Below the pieces are notes generated by a model that did no database searches, had not been told where the DNA came from, and saw only the letters and a list, made by a program, of their open reading frames with translations. A stretch of DNA of 64,000 nucleotides from Tabrizicola caldifontis (GTDB lineage Bacteria > Pseudomonadota > Alphaproteobacteria > Rhodobacterales > Rhodobacteraceae): contig NZ_SIJH01000005.1 in assembly GCF_004762095.1 (NCBI RefSeq), positions 124,001 to 188,000 on the forward strand, written 5' to 3'. Shown piece after piece: positions 37,117-49,129 of the stretch; position 1 is the stretch's first letter; the number at the start of each line of letters is the position of its first letter. The position numbers and the translations under genes are program-made.

Positions 37117-37543
37117 ACGAAAAGAACTCTTGCTGCTCTTGCTCTTGCTCTTGCTCTTGCTCTGCCACCCCTCGGCGCGGCCCCCGCCATCACCCAGGAC
37201 ACACCCGGAAAGAACCCGGTCGAACGGCCGCGGCGAAAAGCACCCTGACCATCGCTACCGCCCTGCTCAGCTATGGCCCTGCGAACCGGGATCCGCTTGC
37301 GCTGCTTTCCGCCGTGCAGATGATGGTGAAGGCTGCCGAAGGCACCACAATCGAATCCGGCGGCAAGCAGATGGACCTTGGTGCCGTGCTGGCCGAGGCC
37401 ATGGCCATGGCGCCCGATGACCCGCTGATCGTCGCCCGGGCCGACGCCCTGCGCGGCGAAGCGGAAGCCCGCTCCCGGGGGCCTGCTATTGGGAATACTG
37501 GTGCGGCTGGTACGGCTACTGCGACTTCTGGTACGTCTGTTAG
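37117..37543 (+). pseudogene. decayed secreted-protein gene (signal peptide, Cys/Trp-rich tail, two frameshifts)
   Basis: The parts of one exported protein lie in three frames. Frame 1 from 37117 reads KRTLAALALALALALPPLGA, a signal peptide whose expected ATG is ACG. It hits a stop just after an AAAA run (37236-37239). A one-base shift there opens STLTIATALLSYGP, then LALLSAVQMMVKAAEG and VLAEAMAMAPDDPLIVARAD. A second shift at a GGGGG run (37477-37481) opens CYWEYWCGWYGYCDFWYVC and a TAG at 37541, a plausible disulphide-rich tail. Both shifts sit at homopolymers, so real decay and sequencing error are both possible. Leu-Ala hexamer repeats (CTTGCT) encode the signal core. Family not recognised. 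The rest of 36962-37789 has only hairpins. Confidence 0.55.
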
Positions 37544-37570
37544 TGATCCCGTATCCGAAGCACCGCATGC

Positions 37571-37597
37571 GACCGGCCGGGAAACTGGCCGGTCTTT
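37571..37597 (+). terminator. terminator-like hairpin after the decayed gene
   Basis: GACCGGCC (37571-37578), eight-base loop, GGCCGGTC (37587-37594), then TTT. Confidence 0.55.
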
Positions 37598-37789
37598 CGA
37601 TGCCGCATGGCAACAACTTCCCTTCGCGCGCGCAGAAATTCGTGCAGATTAGATGGATTTCCGCCTAAGGCGGGTCTGAGTGGGACGAAGTTCCGCTCAG
37701 GGGCAGAACTTGGGGCGACGTGCCGCGCGTTCTGATGGTAAGGTCGTGACCGTGGGACCCGAGTCGCTGCCAACAATAAGGAGCCCGAC

Positions 37790-37945
37790 ATGACAGATGT
37801 TCTGCCATCCCGACGCAAGTCGTTCAGAAACTACGCTGCCATTGCCCTTTTTCTTGCCGTCTATGCCGGTGTGCTGATCGTCGTCTTCGCGCCGAAAGAG
37901 ATGATCGCCGTGCAATCCGGTGCAAGCATCACCGGATCGGACTGA
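37790..37945 (+). CDS. 51-residue single-helix membrane protein
   Basis: ATG 37790 follows AAGGAG by seven bases. The product starts MTDVLPSRRKSFRNYAAIAL, has one transmembrane helix (AAIALFLAVYAGVLIVVF) and ends with a short polar tail (GASITGSD). The positive N-terminus suggests N-in orientation. No close family recalled. It converges with katG with about 160 bases between them, which hold the katG terminator. Confidence 0.55.
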   Translation: MTDVLPSRRKSFRNYAAIALFLAVYAGVLIVVFAPKEMIAVQSGASITGSD

Positions 37946-38072
37946 TCCATCACCTTCCTGCGGCCGTGCAAGTTCGGCTGCTCGTCACTCTGTTCCAGTA
38001 GCACGGTGCGGCGTAGGGCATGTGACATCGCCTTGAAGTGCAGCAGCATAAAGCCGCCGTGCCGGCGAAATG

Positions 38073-38098
38073 AAAAGGGGCGGCCCGAAGGCCGCCCC
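38073..38098 (-). terminator. intrinsic terminator of katG
   Basis: GGGGCGGCC-CGAA-GGCCGCCCC (38077-38098), a 9-bp stem. On the minus strand TTTTCATTTC follows. Confidence 0.8.
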
Positions 38099-38106
38099 GT
38101 TCCGTC

Positions 38107-41350
<3,244 letters not shown>

Positions 41351-41381
41351 CTGCGCCGTCGCTTTGCCCCATGCCCTGCGC

Positions 41382-41744
41382 ATGGTCGCGAAAGTCTTCC
41401 ATGTCCTTCACCGGCTTCTGCTGCTGGTTGCCGTCACGGTCTCGCTGACCGCGACCGGCTTTGCGCACAAGATGCCCGATGCGCAGGATCAGGCGCTTGT
41501 TTTCGCGCTGGCCAATGGCGTGACGCCGGATGACCTCTGTGGAGGTGCACCAGTCGGCAGTTCGCGCGATGCCCATTGTCTGGCCTGCCAGATCACGGGA
41601 TCTGCCGACCTGCCGCCTGCAACCACGGCACTGATCGACCTTGAGCTTGCTCTTGTCGCCTGCGTTGCCGCTCCGCGCGAAGCGCGGATCACGGCCCGGA
41701 TCCTCGACCCCGCGCACAGCCCGCAGGGCCCGCCCTCCGCCTGA
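41382..41744 (+). CDS. small exported CxxC protein next to the copper chaperone
   Basis: A 120-residue protein. A hydrophobic N-terminus (VFHVLHRLLLLVAVTVSLTA) is followed by HKMPDAQDQALVFALANG. A CxxC stands in DAHCLACQIT, and a hydrophobic 'LIDLELALVACVAA' segment near the end may be a second helix. The composition and place before a PCu(A)C gene resemble DUF2946-type proteins of copper operons. ATG 41382 is chosen over a TTG at 41364. Likely role: periplasmic copper handling; not proven. Confidence 0.55.
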   Translation: MVAKVFHVLHRLLLLVAVTVSLTATGFAHKMPDAQDQALVFALANGVTPDDLCGGAPVGSSRDAHCLACQITGSADLPPATTALIDLELALVACVAAPREARITARILDPAHSPQGPPSA

Positions 41745-41920
41745 CCGCTGCCACCCGGCGGTGCCGAGCGGCTTTCTGAAGCCTCCGCCTGCCTTTTCCC
41801 TTTCCCGTGGCCCGCATGGCGGGAGGCGTCCCGCAAGATCGGCGGGCCCCCGACTGGCCCTTTCCGGCCCCGCGCCGGAAGGGGCCCCTTTCCAGATCAA
41901 CCAACCCGAGGAACCGACAC

Positions 41921-42433
41921 ATGCCCCGACTTCTTGCTCTTGCCGCCGCGCTTCTGCTGGCTGCCCCGACCCTTGCCCCCTCGGCCTTCGCCCATGAGGT
42001 GACGGCCGGCGACATCCAGATCATCCACCCCCACATTCCCCAGCCGCCCGCCAGCGCCAAGGCTGCGGGGGGCTTCATGGCCATCGTGAACACCGGCACC
42101 GAACCCGACCGCCTGATCGGCGCCGAAAGCGACATCGCGATGAAGGTTGAGACGCATGAAAGCAAGGTCGATGAAAACGGCGTTGGCACCATGACCCCCG
42201 TCGAATTCATCGAGATTCCCCCGGGCGGGACCGTCAATCTGCAACATGGTGGCTACCACATCATGTTCATGGGCCTGAAGGCCAAGCTGACCGAAGGCGA
42301 AATGCACAAGGGTATCCTGATCTTCGAACGGGCCGGTCGGGTTGAGATCGAGTTCCAGATCGACCCGCCCACGGGGCAGCAAGGGGCGGCGCCGATGGAC
42401 CATTCCTCCATGGGCCACGGAACGGGCGGCTGA
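41921..42433 (+). CDS. pcuC: periplasmic copper chaperone PCu(A)C
   Basis: A 170-residue protein. A signal peptide (MPRLLALAAALLLAAPTLAP, ending SAFA) precedes a cupredoxin-like domain. Copper ligands appear as MKVETHES, then TMTPVEF, then GGYHIMFMGLK, the H-M motif of the family. A Met/His tail (MDHSSMGHGTGG) is an extra copper site. It delivers Cu(I) to cytochrome c oxidase. Probably co-transcribed with the CxxC protein. Confidence 0.88.
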   Translation: MPRLLALAAALLLAAPTLAPSAFAHEVTAGDIQIIHPHIPQPPASAKAAGGFMAIVNTGTEPDRLIGAESDIAMKVETHESKVDENGVGTMTPVEFIEIPPGGTVNLQHGGYHIMFMGLKAKLTEGEMHKGILIFERAGRVEIEFQIDPPTGQQGAAPMDHSSMGHGTGG

Positions 42434-42520
42434 GCCGAGGTTTCTGCTGGCATGGCCGTGCGGACGGGGCCAGACTGCGCCAAAGGCCGTCCAGCCCCGC
42501 CTGACACGGATTAGGTGCCC

Positions 42521-43015
42521 ATGCCTGCAGACAGACCCATGCGGCCCGGCGAAGTTGCTCTGCCCTTCGATCCGGGCAGCGCGACCGACGCCGGGCTTTG
42601 CTTTATCGGCCATCTGCGCACTCCGTGGACGCGCGGACGCTGCCCGAAGAACCTGCGCGAGGCGCGTGCGCTGGGCGGAGATTGTCAGGCCCGGATCAAT
42701 GCGCCCTTCCGCCCCGGCCTTCAGGGCCTTTCACCGGGCCAGGCGGTAATTCTTCTTTACTGGACGGGCGCGGCGCGGCGCGATCTGATCGTGCAGCACC
42801 CGGCGCACCGCGACCGGCCGACCGGCACCTTCGCGCTACGGTCGCCCGCCCGTCCGAACCCGATTGCCCTGGCTGTAGTGCGGCTGCTCGACCTTGATGC
42901 CGAAAACGGCACGCTGATCTTCGATGCGCTGGATGCCTATGACGGCACGCCACTGCTCGACCTGAAACCCTGGCTTCGCTCGGTCGATGTTCCACCGGAA
43001 ACCGGCGCCGATTGA
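42521..43015 (+). CDS. trmO: TrmO-like tRNA N6-threonylcarbamoyladenosine methyltransferase
   Basis: A 164-residue beta-barrel SAM-dependent enzyme of the UPF0066/TsaA family. The signature is HPAHRDRPTGTFALRSPARP, then NPIALAVVRLL and 'LDAYDGTPLLDLKPWL'. TrmO adds the N6 methyl of m6t6A37 in tRNA-Thr. The N-terminus is shorter than in E. coli TrmO, as in other alphaproteobacteria. ATG 42521 (MPADRPMRPGEVALP) is preferred to the GTG two codons earlier. Confidence 0.8.
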   Translation: MPADRPMRPGEVALPFDPGSATDAGLCFIGHLRTPWTRGRCPKNLREARALGGDCQARINAPFRPGLQGLSPGQAVILLYWTGAARRDLIVQHPAHRDRPTGTFALRSPARPNPIALAVVRLLDLDAENGTLIFDALDAYDGTPLLDLKPWLRSVDVPPETGAD

Positions 43016-43076
43016 AGCGGCTGGAAGGCTCGGCTACACCCGCGGACAAGCACGGTGCAGGAAGGGGGGGGCCGGG

Positions 43077-44285
43077 ATGCCGGGTGATGCAGCGCAACCC
43101 AAACATGGGCACTACGATGTCGTCATCGTCGGCGGGGCGATCATGGGTTCGTCTGCCGCCTGGTGGCTGACACGCCTGGGCTTTGGGGGGCGCATTCTTG
43201 TTGTCGAACGTGATCCGACCTATCAGAAGGCCGCCACTGCGCTGAGCTTCTCCTGCATCCGCCAGCAGTTCTCGACCGAGCTGAACATCCGCATCTCGCA
43301 GTTCGGGGCGGAATTCGTGCAGTCGCTGCGCCAGCAGATGGGCGGCGATGAGCGCGTGCCTGAGTTGAAGATCCAGAACTTTGGCTATCTCTACCTGGCG
43401 GACACCCCCGAATTCGCTGCCACGTTGCGCGCCAATCAGGCGGTGCAGGCCGCAGCCGGGGCAGGCACGCGGCTGCTGACCCCCGACCAGATCGCGGCCG
43501 AATTCCCCTTCTGCCGGGTGGACGACCTAATCCTTGGCAGCCTGAACACGCGGGACGAGGGCTATTTCGACGGCTACACCGTCTTCGACTGGTTCCGCCG
43601 CAAGGCGCGCGAAGCCGGGGTGGAATATCTGGCCGACGAGGTCACGGGTCTTGACGTGGGGCAGGGCCGGGTCACGGGGGTCCGTCTTGCCTCTGGCGGC
43701 CGCATCGGCTGCGGCCTGATCGTGAACGCCGCTGGCACGCGCGGGGGGCGCGTGGCGGCGATGGCCGGCATCCGCCTGCCCATCGAACCGCGCAAGCGCT
43801 ACAACTGGGTGATCCAGGCGGAAACCCCGCTGGACCGACCGCTGCCCCTGACCATCGACCCTACCGGCGCCTTCGTGCGCGAGGTCGGCGGCGGCACCTA
43901 CATGGCCGGCGGCCACGCCGACCACGACCCAGAGGCCGACCCGGACGATTTCACGATGGACCCCGACCTCTGGCTGGAAAAGATCTGGCCCGCCATCGCC
44001 ACGCGCATCCCTGCATTCGAGGCGGTGAAAGTGATCAGCGAATGGGCCGGACAGTACGATTTCAACACGCTTGACCAGAATGCGGTGACCGGTCCGCACC
44101 CTGAAATCACGAACTTCCTGTTCCTGAACGGCTTTTCAGGCCATGGGCTGCAACAGGCCCCGGCCATGGGGCGCGGCACGGCGGAATGGATCATTCATGG
44201 CGCCTACCGCAGCCTGGACCTGTCACCCTTCCACTACGACCGGGTCGCCGAGGGCCGCGGCGTCGTCGAAGCAGCGGTGATCTGA
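43077..44285 (+). CDS. FAD-dependent oxidoreductase (DAO/glycine-sarcosine oxidase family)
   Basis: A 402-residue protein. The N-terminal dinucleotide fold (YDVVIVGGAIMGSSAAWWL, acidic end VVERDPTY) binds FAD. The substrate domain has YFDGYTVFDWFRRKAREAGV, and the C-terminal FLFLNGFSGHGLQQAPAMG contacts the flavin. This fits the DAO family, which includes D-amino-acid, sarcosine and dimethylglycine oxidases. No neighbouring one-carbon genes fix the substrate. AGGAAGGGGGG precedes ATG 43077. Confidence 0.85.
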   Translation: MPGDAAQPKHGHYDVVIVGGAIMGSSAAWWLTRLGFGGRILVVERDPTYQKAATALSFSCIRQQFSTELNIRISQFGAEFVQSLRQQMGGDERVPELKIQNFGYLYLADTPEFAATLRANQAVQAAAGAGTRLLTPDQIAAEFPFCRVDDLILGSLNTRDEGYFDGYTVFDWFRRKAREAGVEYLADEVTGLDVGQGRVTGVRLASGGRIGCGLIVNAAGTRGGRVAAMAGIRLPIEPRKRYNWVIQAETPLDRPLPLTIDPTGAFVREVGGGTYMAGGHADHDPEADPDDFTMDPDLWLEKIWPAIATRIPAFEAVKVISEWAGQYDFNTLDQNAVTGPHPEITNFLFLNGFSGHGLQQAPAMGRGTAEWIIHGAYRSLDLSPFHYDRVAEGRGVVEAAVI

Positions 44286-44700
44286 GGGGTGGGTTCTGTG
44301 CAATTGGCCCGGACCGACGAAGCGGCATCCTTTGGCTCTGTCTGCTTGTCGGCGCGGCCAAGGCGAGGGGCAGAACTTCCGGCTTGGCGTGGCGCCCCTC
44401 GGTGAGGGCGGGTTCAGGGCAGGGAATTCCGCGGGCATTGTTCTTCCGCAATCCGGGAGCCTTGCGGATCTTCCGGTTGGACAGAAGCCCCGCGCGTTGG
44501 CCCACCTGGCGCGACAGCCGAACGTTGAGGAAGAAGCGCGCCAGCAGTTCCATATTCGGTTGCTGCACTGCATTCTCGTTGTTGGCCGCCTTGAAGACCT
44601 GAAGGCCCGACCCGTCCTTCTTCAGGCAAAGGTCCACGATCTGGCCCAGATGGCGGGCGCCGGTTCGACGGATGATCCCTGGGCCACAGGCGCGGCGGTT
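44286..44700 (-). other. unrecognised protein-like minus-strand frame between the oxidase and parE
   Basis: The 486-base stretch 44286-44771 has no gene I recognise. On the minus strand, a frame open from 44700 reads GARHLGQIVDLCLKKDGSGL, then LQVFKAANNENAVQQPNMEL and LARFFLNVRLSRQVGQRAGL. Codon use in it is GC-third-rich as in real genes. It loses quality near 44330 and runs into the oxidase, so it may be a truncated or decayed gene. A GTG at 44637 is the first usual start. Confidence 0.35.
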
Positions 44701-44771
44701 TCAGCCCCCACATCTTGCGCCTGTCCCCCCATGGGTGATCTAATGCCTGACGCCTTAGCAGGATAACCTAG

Positions 44772-46727
44772 ATGCCGAACGACCTCCTCTCCCAGGCCGC
44801 CGCGACCTATGACGCCTCCTCGATCGAGGTGCTGGAAGGGCTGGAACCGGTCCGCAAGCGACCCGGCATGTATATCGGCGGCACCGACGAACGGGCGCTT
44901 CATCATATGGTCGCCGAAATTCTCGACAACGCGATGGACGAGGCCGTGGCCGGCCATGCGACCCGCATCGAGGTCGAACTGCATGACGACGGCTCGGTCA
45001 CCGTGCGCGACAACGGCCGCGGTATCCCCGTGGACCCCCACCCCAAATTCCCCGACAAGTCCGCACTCGAGGTCATCCTCTGCACGCTGCACGCCGGGGG
45101 CAAGTTCTCGAACAAGGCCTATTCCACCAGCGGAGGCCTGAACGGCGTCGGCTCCTCGGTGGTCAACGCGCTCTCGGACCGCATGGTCGTTCAGGTCGCC
45201 CGCAACAAGGAACTTTACGAACAAAGCTTCTCGCGCGGAATCCCCCAAGGTCCGGTGCGGAAGCTTGGCCCCACCCCGAACCGCCGCGGCACCTGGGTCA
45301 CCTTCCACCCAGACCCGGAAATCTTCGGCCACCAGACGCTGAAACCCGCCCGCCTCTACAAGATGACGCGGTCCAAGGCCTATCTCTTTTCGGGCGTGGA
45401 AATCCGCTGGAAATCGGCCATACCTGACGGCGACACGCCGATGGAGGCCACTTTCCACTTTCCCGGCGGCCTGGCCGACTTCCTGAACGACTCGCTCCGC
45501 AAGGTCACCACCTACTCCGAACGCCCCTTTGCCGGCCGCGTCAGCTTCGAGGAGAAATACGGCGTCCCCGGTTCGGTCGAATGGGCGATCAACTGGACGC
45601 CGGCGCAGGACGGCTGGCTGCACAGCTACTGCAACACCGTCCCCACGCCGGAAGGCGGCACGCACGAGACCGGCTTCTGGGCCGCAATCCTGAAGGGCAT
45701 CCGCGCCTATGGCGAGCGGGTGAAGAACCGCAAGGCCGACCAGATCACCCGCGAGGACCTGCTGACCGGTGGCTGCGCGCTTCTGTCCATCTTCATCCGC
45801 GAACCCAGCTTCGTCGGCCAGACCAAGGACCGGCTGTCCACCGAGGAAGCCGCGAAATGGGTCGAAAACGCCGTCCGCGACCATTTCGACACCTGGCTTG
45901 CCGCCGACCCGAAATCGGCCGGCGCGATCCTCGACTTCCTCGTCCTGCGCGCCGAGGAACGCCTGCGGCGGCGCGAGGAAAAGGAAACCGCCCGCAAGAC
46001 CGCGACCAAGAAGCTGCGGCTCCCCGGCAAACTCACCGACTGCTCTGCCAAGTCGCGCGAGGGGACCGAGCTGTTCATCGTCGAAGGCGACAGCGCGGGC
46101 GGTTCCGCCAAGGGCGCGCGCGACCGCAATTTCCAGGCGCTCCTGCCCCTGCGCGGCAAGGTGCTGAACGTCCTCGGCGCCGCCTCCGCCAAGCTGACCG
46201 AGAACGCCGAGATCCGCGACATCTGCGAGGCGCTGGGGACCGGCATGGGGTCGAAGTTCCGCCTCGACGACCTGCGCTATGAGAAGATCATCATCATGAC
46301 CGACGCCGACGTGGACGGCGCGCATATCGCCTCGCTGCTGATGACCTTCTTCTTCACCCAGATGCGCCCCCTGATCGACAAGGGCCATCTCTACCTCGCC
46401 TGCCCGCCGCTCTACCGGCTGACGCAGGGGGCGCGGCGGGTCTATGTCGCCGACGATGCCGAGAAGGAGGCCTGGCTTGCGAAGGGACTGGGCGGCAAGG
46501 GCAAGATCGACGTGCAGCGCTTCAAGGGTCTGGGCGAGATGGACGCGAAGGATCTGAAGGAGACCACGATGAACCCCGCGACCCGCAAGCTGATCCGGGT
46601 GTCGATCGACGAGGACGAGCCGGGAGATACGAATGATCTGGTGGAGCGGCTGATGGGCAAGAAGCCCGAGCTGCGGTTCCAGTACATCCAGGAGAACGCG
46701 AGGTTCGTGGAGGAGCTGGATGTGTGA
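44772..46727 (+). CDS. parE: DNA topoisomerase IV subunit B
   Basis: A 651-residue type IIA topoisomerase ATPase subunit. The GHKL ATPase domain has 'EGLEPVRKRPGMYIGG', EILDNAMDEA (catalytic region), DNGRGIPVD and 'GGLNGVGSSVVNALS'. The TOPRIM domain has EGDSAGGSAK (Glu438) and DADVDGAHI (Asp511, Asp513). Length and EGDSAGGSAK without a GyrB-specific insertion favour ParE over GyrB. It decatenates sister chromosomes with ParC, which is not here. Confidence 0.93.
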   Translation: MPNDLLSQAAATYDASSIEVLEGLEPVRKRPGMYIGGTDERALHHMVAEILDNAMDEAVAGHATRIEVELHDDGSVTVRDNGRGIPVDPHPKFPDKSALEVILCTLHAGGKFSNKAYSTSGGLNGVGSSVVNALSDRMVVQVARNKELYEQSFSRGIPQGPVRKLGPTPNRRGTWVTFHPDPEIFGHQTLKPARLYKMTRSKAYLFSGVEIRWKSAIPDGDTPMEATFHFPGGLADFLNDSLRKVTTYSERPFAGRVSFEEKYGVPGSVEWAINWTPAQDGWLHSYCNTVPTPEGGTHETGFWAAILKGIRAYGERVKNRKADQITREDLLTGGCALLSIFIREPSFVGQTKDRLSTEEAAKWVENAVRDHFDTWLAADPKSAGAILDFLVLRAEERLRRREEKETARKTATKKLRLPGKLTDCSAKSREGTELFIVEGDSAGGSAKGARDRNFQALLPLRGKVLNVLGAASAKLTENAEIRDICEALGTGMGSKFRLDDLRYEKIIIMTDADVDGAHIASLLMTFFFTQMRPLIDKGHLYLACPPLYRLTQGARRVYVADDAEKEAWLAKGLGGKGKIDVQRFKGLGEMDAKDLKETTMNPATRKLIRVSIDEDEPGDTNDLVERLMGKKPELRFQYIQENARFVEELDV

Positions 46728-46912
46728 TCCGACTTGCGCGGATTATGTGACAGCTCTTCTTTCTTCGCCCTTGCGGACCCGCCCCCGCACATCGATGTCG
46801 TCGCGCGGTGGTCGCATCATCCGGGCCATTTCAGCCGGCACATGCGCATGTGACTGGCAGGGGCCGCATTTTTCGGCTTGAAAAGGCCACGCCATGTAAC
46901 CGGGATCCTGTC

Positions 46913-48127
46913 ATGCTTCGCAGCCTTGTCGTCTTTCTGCTTCTGACCACCGCCGCCGCTGCCGATACCGCCGATGGCGAGGCGCTGAAGGCGATGACCT
47001 GGGACGAAATCGTCGAACAGGCGCGCGGTGGCACGGTCAACTGGTTCATGTGGGGGGGCGCCGACAACATCAATGCCTATGTCAGCGATTACGTCGCAGC
47101 TGTGCTGAAGCGCGACCATGACATCACGCTGAACCGCGTGCCGATCACCGATGCGGCCGAGGTCGTGAACCTTGTCCTGACCGAAAAGGAGGCTGGGATC
47201 ACGGATTCCGGCAGCGTCGATCTGATCTGGATCAACGGCGAGAACTTCCGGTCGATGAAACAGGCGGACCTGGCCTTCTGCGGTTACACCGATCTTCTGC
47301 CGAACAACGCGTTGGTGAACTGGGACAACCCGGCCATAGCCAACGATTTCGGCGTGCCGGTCGATGGTTGCGAAGTGCCGTGGAACACCGTCCAGTTCGC
47401 CTTCGCCCACGACAGCGCGACGCTGCCCGACCCGCCGCAGGACATGGCCGCGCTGATCGACTGGATCAAGGCCAACCCTGGCCGATTCACCTATCCCGCG
47501 CCGCCGGACTTCACCGGCTCTGTCTTCGTGCGGCATGTGTTCTATCATGCCGCGGGCGGGCCCGACGCGCTGCTGGGGCCCTTCGACCAGGCGACTTTCG
47601 ATGTGGTGGCGGCAAGAACCTGGGCCATCCTGAACGAGATCGAACCCTTCCTCTGGCGCGGGGGCGCGACCTATCCGACCACAATCACCCAGCTGAACGA
47701 ACTGTTCGCCAACGGCGAGGTGGCCTTTACCTTCAATTACGATCCCGCACAGTTCGGCATTGCGGTGCAGGCAGGCATCTACCCCGATACGGTGCGATCG
47801 TTCGGTCTGACCGATGGCACCATAGGCAATACCAACTACACGCTGATCCCGTTCAATTCGCCCAACAAGGCGGCCGCGATGGTCGTGCAGAATGTGCTGC
47901 TGTCGGGCGAGGCTCAGCTCGAGAAAGCCAGGACCGAGGTCTGGGGCGCCGCCCCCGCCATCGAGATCACCCGCACCACGCCCGAGGTTCAGGCTGGCTT
48001 TGCCGCGATCAAGGGCCACCCGTCGGTAGTCCCTTCCGAGGAGCTGGCCCGTGCTGCCTTGCCCGAACTTCAGGCCGATTGGCTGGTAGCCATCGAGGAA
48101 GGCTGGAAGGCAAACGTCGGGAACTGA
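46913..48127 (+). CDS. ABC transporter substrate-binding protein, YnjB-like
   Basis: A 404-residue periplasmic protein. A signal peptide (MLRSLVVFLLLTTAAAA) precedes an extracellular-solute-binding fold with GGTVNWFMWGGADNINAYVSDYV, the opening typical of YnjB. It is followed by two permeases and an ATPase, equal to ynjBCD with the fused permease split. The ligand of YnjB is not established; a thiamine, sulphate or polyamine-like ligand is possible. The gap to the permease is 135 bases and has no clear hairpin. Confidence 0.8.
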   Translation: MLRSLVVFLLLTTAAAADTADGEALKAMTWDEIVEQARGGTVNWFMWGGADNINAYVSDYVAAVLKRDHDITLNRVPITDAAEVVNLVLTEKEAGITDSGSVDLIWINGENFRSMKQADLAFCGYTDLLPNNALVNWDNPAIANDFGVPVDGCEVPWNTVQFAFAHDSATLPDPPQDMAALIDWIKANPGRFTYPAPPDFTGSVFVRHVFYHAAGGPDALLGPFDQATFDVVAARTWAILNEIEPFLWRGGATYPTTITQLNELFANGEVAFTFNYDPAQFGIAVQAGIYPDTVRSFGLTDGTIGNTNYTLIPFNSPNKAAAMVVQNVLLSGEAQLEKARTEVWGAAPAIEITRTTPEVQAGFAAIKGHPSVVPSEELARAALPELQADWLVAIEEGWKANVGN

Positions 48128-48262
48128 CTGCTTTTCATGCCGTATTCGCCCCGTCGCAAGGCCTGCGCGAGGTGCATGGATGGCGGGCCCCGCTTGTCCG
48201 TCTGTCCCGCTTCGCGCAAGCTGGAGTGACTTAACTCAAGCCACCGCAGCGAAAGCCCCCGT

Positions 48263-49129
48263 GTGACCGACCGTAGCCGACTTGCCCTGATGCTGGCGCC
48301 CGCGCTTCTGGTGCTCGGCGGGCTTTTCCTGACCGGGCTGGGCCTTTCGCTGCTGCGTTCATTCCGCTACATACCCGCCCTTGGCCTGACGGATCCCGAT
48401 CTTGGCGCCTATGCTGCCGTCCTGACCGCACCCGGTTTTCTGACCTCGCTGGGCCTTTCGCTGTGGATCGCAACCGCTTCCACGCTGATTGCGTCCACCC
48501 TTGCGCTTGGTGCTGCGCTTCTGCTGCGTCAGACCTTCACTGGTCGGGCGATCATCTCGTTCCTCTTCCAGATCAACCTTACCATCCCGCATGTCGTCGG
48601 CGCCGTCGGCATCCTTTATCTTGTGTCCCAATCCGGCAGCTTTGCCCGCCTTGCCCACGCCGGCGGCCTGATCGGCGCACCGTCAGAATTTCCGCCGCTC
48701 ACCCATGATCCTTTCGCCATCGGCATCATCCTGACCTACGTCTGGAAAGAGGTTCCCTTCATCGGCCTCATCCTGCTGGCCAGTCTGCAGTCGATCAGGC
48801 CCGAGCATGAAGCCGCCGCTCGCAGCCTTGGCGCAAACCGCTGGCAGGTGTTTCGCCATGTCCTGCTGCCGCTGCTCATGCCCGCGCTTGCCGCTGCCTC
48901 GGCTCTTGTCTTTGCCTTTGCCTTCGGGGCCTATGAGATACCTCTGATTCTGGGGGCCCACGCGCCCGAGGCGCTGCCGGTCGCCGCATGGCGCAGCTTC
49001 ACCGCAATCGATCTGGCCACCAGGCCCCAGGCCCATGCCATGGCCATTGTCATCGCCCTGATCGGTGCCGTCCTGCTGGCGCTTTACGCGCGTGTGGCGT
49101 TGCGGAAAGGGGGGCGCGATGCGGTCTAA
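48263..49129 (+). CDS. ABC transporter permease, first YnjC-like half
   Basis: A 288-residue inner-membrane protein with about six helices. The EAA loop reads HEAAARSLGANRWQVFRHVLLPLLMPAL. The N-terminus is LALMLAPALLVLGGLFLTGL. The GTG start at 48263 has no strong ribosome site but keeps the first helix. It overlaps the second permease by 11 bases. The family moves small polar solutes (type I importer). Confidence 0.85.
   Translation: MTDRSRLALMLAPALLVLGGLFLTGLGLSLLRSFRYIPALGLTDPDLGAYAAVLTAPGFLTSLGLSLWIATASTLIASTLALGAALLLRQTFTGRAIISFLFQINLTIPHVVGAVGILYLVSQSGSFARLAHAGGLIGAPSEFPPLTHDPFAIGIILTYVWKEVPFIGLILLASLQSIRPEHEAAARSLGANRWQVFRHVLLPLLMPALAAASALVFAFAFGAYEIPLILGAHAPEALPVAAWRSFTAIDLATRPQAHAMAIVIALIGAVLLALYARVALRKGGRDAV

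Noticed and set aside
37136-37163. CTTGCT hexamer repeats as a phase-variation switch
   Set aside because: A six-base unit does not change reading frame; it simply encodes a Leu-Ala signal core. The frame shifts lie elsewhere.
37236-37239. Programmed -1 frameshift at the AAAA run
   Set aside because: It would join the signal peptide to the body, but there is no full heptamer slippery site, the start codon is absent and a second shift is needed downstream.
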